From positions 1 to 5,198 of the forward strand of contig CALCCV010000436.1 of NCBI GenBank assembly GCA_937900305.1: a stretch of 5,198 bases of DNA. The letters run 5' to 3'. Within the stretch, counting starts at the first letter, position 1, and every line of letters begins with the position of its first letter. Positions 1-5,036 of this stretch are shown piece after piece. The notes under the pieces are model-generated. The model saw only the letters and a list, made by a program, of their open reading frames with translations. It ran no database searches and had not been told where the DNA came from. Made by a program: the position numbers and the translations under genes. The stretch comes from an uncultured Pseudobdellovibrionaceae bacterium. GTDB lineage: Bacteria > Bdellovibrionota > Bdellovibrionia > Bdellovibrionales > Bdellovibrionaceae.

Positions 1-12
1 CTCTTCCGATCT
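1..12. other. Residual Illumina adapter sequence at contig edge
   Basis: The first 12 bases, CTCTTCCGATCT, are identical to the 3' end of the standard Illumina TruSeq adapter. They sit exactly at the window edge, where untrimmed adapter is expected. Read in the polA frame they encode L-P-I plus the first base of a W codon, which does not resemble the residues that precede the DHP motif in Pol I proteins (usually a V-L-E-E-L-type helix). From base 13 on, homology to Pol I is continuous. I infer these bases are not genomic. Confidence 0.88.
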
Positions 13-932
13 GGTTGGATCACCCGATTGCAAAAAAAGTTCTATATTACCGAGAACTTTCAAAGCTGAAATCAACTTATGTTGATGCTTTGCCAGCGTT
101 AATTGATGTCCGAGATGGTCGTGTGCACACCTGCTTTAATCAGGCACTGACGTCAACGGGACGTCTTTCGAGCGAAAATCCCAATCTGCAAAACATTCCG
201 ATTCGCACTCCGCGGGGGCAAGAGATTCGTAAGGCCTTCATCGCGGCGCCAGGCCACGAAATCCTCTCGTTGGACTATTCGCAAATAGAATTGAGAATTT
301 TAGCGCATATTAGCGAAGATGAAGGTCTCGTCGCTGCTTTTCAGCGGGACGATGATGTTCACGCGGCAACGGCGAGCCTTGTTTTTAATAAAGCACGGGC
401 GGATGTGAACGCAGAGGATCGTCGAATTGCCAAAGCCGTAAATTTCGGAATCGCCTATGGTCAAGGCGCTTTTGGCTTAGCTGAGGCTCTGGGTATCGAG
501 CGCAAAAAAGCGCAAGAGGTGATTGCTCAATATTTCGTGCGATTTCCGGGAATCAAGCGCTACATTGACGAAACCATTCAACTTGCCCACGAGCGGGGTT
601 TTGTCGAAACCATGTTTGGTCGGCGTCGATATCTCAACGAACTTAAATCCAACAATTCAGCAATGAAAAAATTTGGAGAAAGGGCGGCGATCAACGCTCC
701 TATGCAAGGCACAGCGGCTGATGTCGTGAAACTCGCAATGATTCGGGTCGCAGATAAAATTTCTTTGCCAATGATCCTTCAGGTTCACGATGAATTGCTT
801 TTTGAAGGGTTAAGCCATGAACTTCGTGAGGCGACTTCAGAAATTGCTGATGTCATGGAAAACGTGGTTTCTTTGAAAGTGCCTCTGAAGGTGAATTCGG
901 GCCAAGGGACGAGTTGGGGAACGGCTCACTAA
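13..932 (+). CDS. polA: DNA polymerase I, C-terminal polymerase domain (5'-truncated by contig edge)
   Basis: This is the C-terminal ~306 residues of family A DNA polymerase I, the enzyme that fills gaps in excision repair and replaces Okazaki primers. The frame is open to the window edge, so the N-terminal two thirds (5' nuclease, proofreading-type domain, part of the thumb) are missing. Counting the codon at 15 as residue 1, a T-x-T-G-R-L-S-S block and P-N-L-Q-N-I-P lie at 46-62. Motif A, DYSQIELRI, is at 87-95 with the metal-binding Asp87. The O-helix (motif B) runs 136-149 with Arg136, Lys140, Phe144 and Tyr148, equivalent to E. coli R754, K758, F762 and Y766. Motif C, QVHDE, is at 256-260 with Asp259 and Glu260. 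The end, GTSWGTAH, aligns with the E. coli C terminus, so the 3' end is intact (TAA stop). Phe at the F762 position predicts normal discrimination against dideoxynucleotides. All catalytic residues are present. The next gene is convergent, 24 bp away. Confidence 0.97.
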
Positions 933-956
933 AGGCAGCAAGGTCTAGCGGAGAAT

Positions 957-1613
957 CTATTCGGTTTCCCAACCCACCACTCGACCACCTTCGAAGAACA
1001 CGAGCCGCTGTTCGTTACGAAAACCCTGAGCGGTGGAAACTTGCTTTGCGTATTTCCATCGTTCATTGCGATACACAGGGTTGCCCGAGACCTCTACGGT
1101 CTGGGGATCGCCCCAGGACTTTCGAACGAGGTCTTGTGGCATTCCCACAGCAATGTCTCCGCTCGAAATGAGGGGCGTCATTTTTTGCGAAACCTTAACT
1201 GAACGACTCCAGATTTTTCGACCGTTGATCCAAGCTTGCCGCCCCTCTATAGAGGGAATGTTTAGAAACTCGATCTTTTCAAAATCGGACTTTAACCAAG
1301 GTAAGATTTTTGAGTACTGATCTCTTTCTTTGATGGTTTCGAGATTTCGTTCCATTTGCTTGGCAAGAAATCGGGCTTTGATAATCAGCTCTTGCTCGGG
1401 CGTAAGGGTTGTTTCGGGATCAAACCCAGCTTCGTAGGCTTGCTTTCTAAACTCGGTTTGCGACATCCGCACACCTTGTACGTCTTTATAGGTCCGTTCA
1501 GAAATTACAATCTCATCGTCCGTCTCCTCGGGAGATTCTGACTTGGTCGAGAAGTAGCCACATCCAACCGAAAAAGAGAGGACCAGTGAAAGAAAAATTT
1601 GTCGGTAATTCAT
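957..1613 (-). CDS. Putative outer-membrane lipoprotein with BamE/SmpA-like C-terminal domain
   Basis: A 218-residue protein read from the ATG at 1613 to a TAG at 957. The N terminus has an Arg, a hydrophobic stretch at about 6-16 and a lipobox-like S-V-G-C with Cys18, so I predict export, lipidation and Sec/Lgt/Lsp processing. Ser at -3 is a poorer fit than the usual Leu. Gly follows the Cys (no Asp at +2), which favours the outer membrane by the E. coli rule. Residues 22-36 are acidic and probably a linker; 65-115 is charged and helical. The C-terminal part (about 150-218) has the pattern I-x-V-G-M-x-x-x-x-V, then W-G-D-P, then R-W-x-Y and finally L-V-F-F-E-G-G-R-V-V, as in the SmpA/OmlA/BamE fold. 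BamE itself is usually smaller and helps outer-membrane protein assembly; here that role is only a possibility. The ATG was chosen because it begins the signal peptide; the frame stays open upstream to 1901 but without plausible coding. The SD is weak (AAGAGA or adjacent TTAGG). Confidence 0.82.
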   Translation of the reverse strand: MNYRQIFLSLVLSFSVGCGYFSTKSESPEETDDEIVISERTYKDVQGVRMSQTEFRKQAYEAGFDPETTLTPEQELIIKARFLAKQMERNLETIKERDQYSKILPWLKSDFEKIEFLNIPSIEGRQAWINGRKIWSRSVKVSQKMTPLISSGDIAVGMPQDLVRKSWGDPQTVEVSGNPVYRNERWKYAKQVSTAQGFRNEQRLVFFEGGRVVGWETE

Positions 1614-1663
1614 ACCTAATTTTCTCTTGAGAGAGGCATTTTGGACAGCGGACAGCTGTGAAT

Positions 1664-1684
1664 CGAAAAATTTTGGACTTTTCG
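1664..1684. repeat. Small inverted repeat around one TTTTGG box
   Basis: CGAAAA at 1664-1669 and TTTTCG at 1679-1684 form a perfect 6-bp inverted repeat flanking a 9-bp centre that holds one TTTTGGAC copy. It lies 51-71 bp upstream of the lipoprotein start. It could be an operator or be incidental in A/T-rich promoter DNA. Confidence 0.3.
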
Positions 1685-1687
1685 CTT

Positions 1688-1701
1688 GGTTTGAACCGGT
1701 T
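1688..1701. repeat. Palindromic GGTT-TG-AACC-GGTT element
   Basis: Positions 1688-1701 read GGTT TG AACC GGTT, containing the perfect 8-bp palindrome AACCGGTT (1694-1701) overlapping a second GGTT/AACC dyad. It lies in the middle of the divergent region, about 75 bp from the lipoprotein start and 105 bp from the FliL-like start. That is a position where an operator could act on both genes. Function is inferred from position only. Confidence 0.3.
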
Positions 1702-1806
1702 GTGATGACAGGTCCTGATTTTTGGGGAAATGGCTGACCGGACAGAGCACCAGTTTTGGGGAACTGTCTGGACAAATGGCCTTGATGCCCTCGAAAATAT
1801 TTTAAG

Positions 1807-2760
1807 ATGGCAGCCACCGATTCCGAGCAAAAACCAGAACCTGCAACCAACGATGCCGTTGCCAGTGCGAACGCCGCCCCCGAAGTTTTGGCCCAGGTCA
1901 AACCTCTGTCGACCGATGATGTTGAGAAGATGATCTCCGAACATGATCCATCCTTTGCCGAAACGGTCAGTCTCCTTTCGGCCGAAGATGGTTTGAATGT
2001 TTTGGGCCTGGTGGACCTAGATCACGCATTTGAAGAGGAGCGCCGAAAATCTCTTAAGTTTCGTTTAAAAGTTGGTTTCTCAAAGGCCATCTACAAAATT
2101 GAATTTGCCAGTCTCAGTCTAGTGCGAAATACAAAAGATTTGTTTTTAGTTCACTTGCCCTATCTAGGTAAACTGACATTGGCCAAGTTAAAAATTTTGG
2201 GCGGGAAGCTAAAGCAGGCCGCCACAGATTTTTCGGCGTTGTCAAAAAAACAAAAAATGGCTGCCGGTGTTTTGGTATTGATGAGCATTGGTTTTTTGTT
2301 TTTGGTGAAGTTCATTCTTTCGGGCCGTGAATTTCTTCAGCCGGCCGAACAGCATTTCGTTTTGAATTTGATGGGTGAGGCGGGAGAGGTCATACATTTC
2401 AAACCTGACGAAGACATGGAGCCATTTTTTGATTCTTCACGGGTCCAAAAGAGTGTCATTCTCATCAGCCGGATCGTCGTCAATTTACGAGCGACGCCAA
2501 AGTCAGGTCCATCACCCATGCTAGCGATCGAGTTGTTTCTAGAATCCCTTTCCGAAGATGCGATTCTTGAGGTGAAAGATCGAGAAGCCGAGTTTAAAGA
2601 TTTGATCGAGCGAAAGCTAGAAGAGATGAGCTATAGCGTCTTGGATTCTCAAGAAGGAAAGTACCTCATGCTCGAGAGAGTGCGAGAAGAGGTCAATCGA
2701 TCCCTCACGTCGGGAAGAATTCGCCAAGCCCGAATCAAAACGATCGTGTTGAAACCTTAG
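1807..2760 (+). CDS. Single-pass membrane protein with FliL-like C-terminal domain and unrecognised N-terminal region
   Basis: 317 residues. Residues 1-35 are Ala/Glu/Pro-rich and probably disordered, and 36-80 are acidic and helical. Residues 79-150 are strongly basic with many hydrophobics, as in amphipathic helices lying on a membrane. One transmembrane helix spans about 152-171, preceded by K-K-Q-K, so the N-terminal half should be cytoplasmic and the rest periplasmic. From about 215 the protein follows the FliL pattern: a hydrophobic strand, L-F-L-E at 243-246, an I-x-x-x-L helix with R-x-x-E, S-x-E-G-K-x-x-x-L at 281-289, then I-N-type helix E-V-N-R-S-L and a closing strand I-K-T-I-V-L-K. 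FliL proteins, related in fold to stomatins, surround flagellar MotAB stators. FliL is usually about 150-180 residues, so the ~150-residue N-terminal part is an addition. No flagellar gene is nearby, so a motility role is unproven. Start: the first ATG after an in-frame TGA at 1783; the SD is poor. Confidence 0.8.
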   Translation: MAATDSEQKPEPATNDAVASANAAPEVLAQVKPLSTDDVEKMISEHDPSFAETVSLLSAEDGLNVLGLVDLDHAFEEERRKSLKFRLKVGFSKAIYKIEFASLSLVRNTKDLFLVHLPYLGKLTLAKLKILGGKLKQAATDFSALSKKQKMAAGVLVLMSIGFLFLVKFILSGREFLQPAEQHFVLNLMGEAGEVIHFKPDEDMEPFFDSSRVQKSVILISRIVVNLRATPKSGPSPMLAIELFLESLSEDAILEVKDREAEFKDLIERKLEEMSYSVLDSQEGKYLMLERVREEVNRSLTSGRIRQARIKTIVLKP

Positions 2761-2788
2761 GAATCCGCCGTAACTTCGACGGAGTTCC
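2760..2788. terminator. Imperfect stem-loop in convergent gap, possible factor-dependent terminator
   Basis: Directly after the FliL-like stop, GGAA (2760-2763) can pair with TTCC (2785-2788), with further T-A, CCG/CGG and CG/CG pairing inside, interrupted by one bulge and one C-A mismatch, around a TAACTT loop. On the + strand it is followed by an A-rich run (2791-2802), not by T residues. On the - strand the T-rich run comes before the hairpin. It is therefore not a standard intrinsic terminator in either direction. A second weak dyad, CCTAAA (2788-2793) with TTTAGG (2807-2812), overlaps the stop of the opposing gene. Confidence 0.3.
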
Positions 2789-2807
2789 CTAAAAAATAAA
2801 AATAGCT

Positions 2808-4058
2808 TTAGGTTCCTGAGATTTTATAAAGATTTGGGTCGATCTCATAGTACTTCAAGCGATCATGAAGCGTGCTTTTGGGCATTCCGAGATCTTGTGC
2901 CGTTCGACGTTGATTTCCTCGATTAGCTTGCAGACGCTTAATGATCATCTGTTTTTCAATCTCTTTGATCACGGGCAGGGTGCCAGTGTTGTCGGAGCCC
3001 TCGGTGGTGCTTTCGGTTGGGCTTAATACTCGCCGATCGAGGAGTCGTTCGATGTGACTGTCTTCAACTTGGGTCTGAGGATAGAGTGCTGACGCGCGGG
3101 CCACCAGATTTTTCAATTCGCGAATATTGCCGGGCCATTTGTGGGCTTTGAGTTTTTGAATCGCACCAAAGCTAAAGCGCACGCGATACAATTTGGCAAA
3201 TGTGTAAAGGAGGCCTTCGAAGTCCTCCATTCGCTCGTTCAACGCCGGAGGACTCATATTGAGGACATTGAGTCGGTAAAAGAGATCGGCGCGAAAGAGT
3301 CCTTCATTGATTTTCTGGTAGAGATTTTGATGAGTCGCTGCGATGATTCGCACATCTGTCTTGGTGGTTCGATCGGCTCCGACCGGGCGAATTTCGCTAT
3401 TCTCAAGGGCCCGCAAAAGTTTGGCTTGCAAGCCGTAAGGCAAATCGCCGATTTCATCTAAAAATAGAGTTCCACCGCGAGCACTTTCGAAGGCTCCCTT
3501 TCGGTCGCAGATGGCACCGGTGAAACTGCCTTTCACGTGACCAAACAATTCACTTTCAATCAAGGTTTCGGTGAGTGCGCTGCAGTTGACTCCAATAAAT
3601 GGCCCTTTGTCGCGCAAGGAGCAGGTGTGGAGAGCCTGAGCTAAAATTTCTTTGCCTGTGCCCGATGGTCCTAAAAGTAAAACCGGGAAAGGGGATCTCG
3701 CCAGGGATGGGATCGCCTGAAGTTCTTGATCCCAAATTTCATTTTTGCTTGAGAGTGGAGAGACGGATCTCAGTTCGGGATTGAACGTTTCGAAAACAAT
3801 TTCGGATTGACCGACTCGAATGGAATCTCCGGGTGAAAGAAAGGCCTCTAAGATTCGAGTGCCATTCAAAAAGGTCCCGCTGGGTGAGCGTAGGTCGCGC
3901 AGGATGTACCCTAGATCGCGACGCTCGATTCTGGCATGGCGGTCTGATACAGTTGAGTCGTTCAAGTGCAACTGGCACTGGCTATCTGAACCGATGACGA
4001 CGAGTTCGGCCATTGGGATTGCTTTTTCTTCGGGGTGAGTGACTCGCAATAGATCCAT
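2808..4058 (-). CDS. Sigma-54 enhancer-binding transcriptional activator with N-terminal FHA domain
   Basis: A 416-residue one-piece regulator in three parts. Residues ~15-95 form an FHA domain, which normally binds phosphothreonine, with S-D-R-H at 38-41 and S-G-T-F-L-N-G at 60-66; the usual Arg of the G-R turn is Ser24. Residues ~108-340 form the AAA+ sigma-54 activator ATPase: Walker A GPSGTGKE (130-137), the sigma-54 contacting loop GSFTGA (177-182), Walker B GGTLFLDE (195-202), sensor I R-I-I-A-A-T-H (237-243), Arg-finger segment F-R-A-D-L-F-Y-R-L-N (255-264) and sensor II W-P-G-N-I-R-E-L (308-315). Residues ~366-405 form a Fis-type HTH, G-N-Q-R-R-T-A-Q-D-L-G then S-T-L-H-D-R-L. It should activate sigma-54 promoters in response to Ser/Thr kinase signalling rather than a response-regulator phosphorelay. 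Its ATG follows AAGGAG at 6 nt. It is divergent from engB and convergent with the FliL-like gene; its targets cannot be read from this window. Confidence 0.95.
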   Translation of the reverse strand: MDLLRVTHPEEKAIPMAELVVIGSDSQCQLHLNDSTVSDRHARIERRDLGYILRDLRSPSGTFLNGTRILEAFLSPGDSIRVGQSEIVFETFNPELRSVSPLSSKNEIWDQELQAIPSLARSPFPVLLLGPSGTGKEILAQALHTCSLRDKGPFIGVNCSALTETLIESELFGHVKGSFTGAICDRKGAFESARGGTLFLDEIGDLPYGLQAKLLRALENSEIRPVGADRTTKTDVRIIAATHQNLYQKINEGLFRADLFYRLNVLNMSPPALNERMEDFEGLLYTFAKLYRVRFSFGAIQKLKAHKWPGNIRELKNLVARASALYPQTQVEDSHIERLLDRRVLSPTESTTEGSDNTGTLPVIKEIEKQMIIKRLQANRGNQRRTAQDLGMPKSTLHDRLKYYEIDPNLYKISGT

Positions 4059-4064
4059 TTTGTT

Positions 4065-4070
4065 CTCCTT
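4065..4070 (-). promoter_or_regulatory. Strong Shine-Dalgarno of the FHA-sigma-54 activator
   Basis: On the minus strand AAGGAG lies 6 nt before the ATG at 4058. This near-perfect site fixes the start and places the first residues just ahead of the FHA domain. The leader upstream of it is A/T-rich; no convincing sigma-70 or sigma-54 promoter was identified. Confidence 0.85.
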
Positions 4071-4213
4071 AGTTTTAAAAAATCAGATTGATTTCAAAGT
4101 TTCGCATTTCGGAATTGGCTCTATTCAAGGATTGCGCCGACGTCAGACGCGATTAAATGGACTTTTGCCGCTGAATTCGCTAGATCTGTCTGGAATTTGA
4201 GACGAATCCATCC

Positions 4214-4233
4214 AGAGATTCAGACGAATCTCT
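4214..4233 (+). promoter_or_regulatory. Perfect 8-bp hairpin in the engB leader
   Basis: AGAGATTC (4214-4221), loop AGAC (4222-4225) and GAATCTCT (4226-4233) form a perfect 8-bp stem with a 4-nt loop, ending 6 nt before the engB Shine-Dalgarno and followed by the short T-rich run TTGTTT. A direct repeat, AGACGAATC, occurs at 4200-4208 and 4222-4230. The upstream GAATC could therefore pair with the same GATTC (4217-4221), giving a mutually exclusive but weaker hairpin of 5 bp. The stem could be a weak attenuator, an mRNA-stability element or a modulator of ribosome access. The structure is seen; the role is inferred. Confidence 0.5.
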
Positions 4234-4239
4234 TTGTTT

Positions 4240-4248
4240 GGAGAAAGG
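4240..4248 (+). promoter_or_regulatory. Shine-Dalgarno deciding the engB start
   Basis: GGAGAAAGG lies 5 nt before the ATG at 4254 and contains two SD-like cores (GGAG and AAGG). It supports this ATG over the in-frame TTG at 4197, which has no SD and would translate through the leader hairpin. Confidence 0.8.
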
Positions 4249-4253
4249 CGCCG

Positions 4254-5036
4254 ATGAAAAAATCACAAGGTAGTTCGCCGAAGTTCGCCAAACCTTCAGC
4301 GCCAAAAAAGGGACAAAAGCCGCAGAAAGCTCAGTCTCAGACAAAGGCCGCTGGCCCGAAAAATAAATTTCAGGCTCCGCTAAAACGAGGGCCGAAGCCC
4401 GCTCGAGACGAGCGCGCTGTCGAAAAAAAAACAAGTTTGGCCCGTGTGGAATTTGTAAAGAGTGCGAAAGAGGTCTCTGGCTGGCCCCAGGATGAGCGGC
4501 CCGAGATTGCGATCACAGGCCGTTCGAACGCTGGGAAATCAACATTCATCAATGCTTTGACGAATCAAAAAATTGCCAAGGTTAGTAACACGCCCGGAAA
4601 AACGATATTGCTCAATTTTTTCAACATCGGACAAGGATATCGATTGGTTGATATGCCAGGATATGGTTACGCCGCCCGGAGCGGTCACGAGCAGGTTTCC
4701 TGGAGTGACATGATTGAGCCGTATTTGGTTTTGCGAACTCAATTGGTGGGAGTTATTTTGATCGTCGATATCCGCCGCAAGTGGAGCGACGATGAAAAAC
4801 TGTTAGTTCAGTTTCTTGAAAAGCATGATCGTCCGTGGGCATTGGTGCTTTCGAAAACTGACAAATTGAATGCAAAGGAAATGCGAGAGGCTCGCCTGCG
4901 ATTTGCGGGAGTCACTTCGGCTCAAAATATTTTTTATTGCAGTTCGCAGAAGCGGGAGTCTGTCCAGCAAGTGGAAGAAGCCCTGTATAGCCGCTGGGTG
5001 AAGGGTTCTGAGGCAGCAGTTGGAGTCCGCCAATGA
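4254..5036 (+). CDS. engB: Ribosome-biogenesis GTP-binding protein EngB (YsxC/YihA) with basic N-terminal extension
   Basis: 260 residues; an essential-type GTPase acting in late assembly of the large ribosomal subunit. The GTPase motifs are in order: G1 GRSNAGKST (89-97), the EngB switch segment SNTPGKT (111-117) with G2 Thr113, G3 DMPGYG (133-138), G4 SKTD (200-203) and a G5-like C-S-S-Q-K (229-233). GRSNAGKS and SNTPGKT together are diagnostic for EngB rather than Era or Der. The core begins at about residue 62. The first 60 residues are an added low-complexity tail with 15 Lys, 3 Arg and 8 Pro but only 3 acidic residues, likely disordered. E. coli and B. subtilis homologues are about 200 residues. 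The tail might contact rRNA, but this is a guess. The stop overlaps the kdsB start, so the two genes are probably co-transcribed and translationally coupled. Confidence 0.95.
   Translation: MKKSQGSSPKFAKPSAPKKGQKPQKAQSQTKAAGPKNKFQAPLKRGPKPARDERAVEKKTSLARVEFVKSAKEVSGWPQDERPEIAITGRSNAGKSTFINALTNQKIAKVSNTPGKTILLNFFNIGQGYRLVDMPGYGYAARSGHEQVSWSDMIEPYLVLRTQLVGVILIVDIRRKWSDDEKLLVQFLEKHDRPWALVLSKTDKLNAKEMREARLRFAGVTSAQNIFYCSSQKRESVQQVEEALYSRWVKGSEAAVGVRQ

Larger units (their letters stand above)
1639..1763 (+). repeat. Cluster of four TTTTGG boxes in divergent intergenic region
   Basis: The 193-bp gap between the divergent lipoprotein and FliL-like genes contains TTTTGG four times on the + strand, at 1639, 1671, 1720 and 1754. 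The last two are part of a perfect 10-bp direct repeat, TTTTGGGGAA (1720-1729 and 1754-1763), each followed 7-11 bp later by GGACA. The first two continue as TTTTGGAC, and the first is followed by a tandem GGACAGC GGACAGC (1643-1656). Spacings are 32, 49 and 34 bp. The repeats are seen directly; that they bind a regulator is inference. No strong -35/-10 pair was recognised in either direction. Confidence 0.5.

Noticed and set aside
1614..1901. Open upstream extension of the lipoprotein frame (-), beginning with an Ala-rich hydrophobic stretch and a second lipobox-like G-S-G-F-C
   Set aside because: It is mostly antisense to the Ala-rich start of the FliL-like gene and to intergenic repeats; the internal ATG at 1613 starts a proper signal peptide. 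The resemblance to a second signal peptide is an effect of reading Ala/Pro-rich codons in reverse.
1513..1944. Minus-strand 143-codon frame spanning the divergent region
   Set aside because: It overlaps the lipoprotein gene in another frame and the FliL-like gene antisense, and has no SD or family resemblance.
2760..2812. Bidirectional intrinsic terminator between the FliL-like gene and the activator
   Set aside because: The hairpins are imperfect and the A/T run is on the wrong side of the stem for either strand; kept only as a low-confidence stem-loop.
3141..3461. Plus-strand open frame of 106 codons inside the sigma-54 activator gene
   Set aside because: It is antisense to the conserved AAA+ region, whose motifs are all intact; its protein has no recognisable features. 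It is a shadow frame.
4113..4136. Possible sigma-54 promoter (TTGGC ... TTGC) upstream of engB
   Set aside because: The GG and GC elements are 17 bp apart, not the required 12, so this cannot be a -24/-12 promoter.
4173..4187. GAATTC and AGATCT close together, resembling a cloning linker
   Set aside because: The surrounding DNA is ordinary intergenic sequence with no vector match; two 6-bp sites nearby can occur by chance.
4197..4253. TTG start extending engB by 19 residues
   Set aside because: It has no SD and would translate through a perfect hairpin and the true SD; the ATG at 4254 has GGAGAAAGG at 5 nt.
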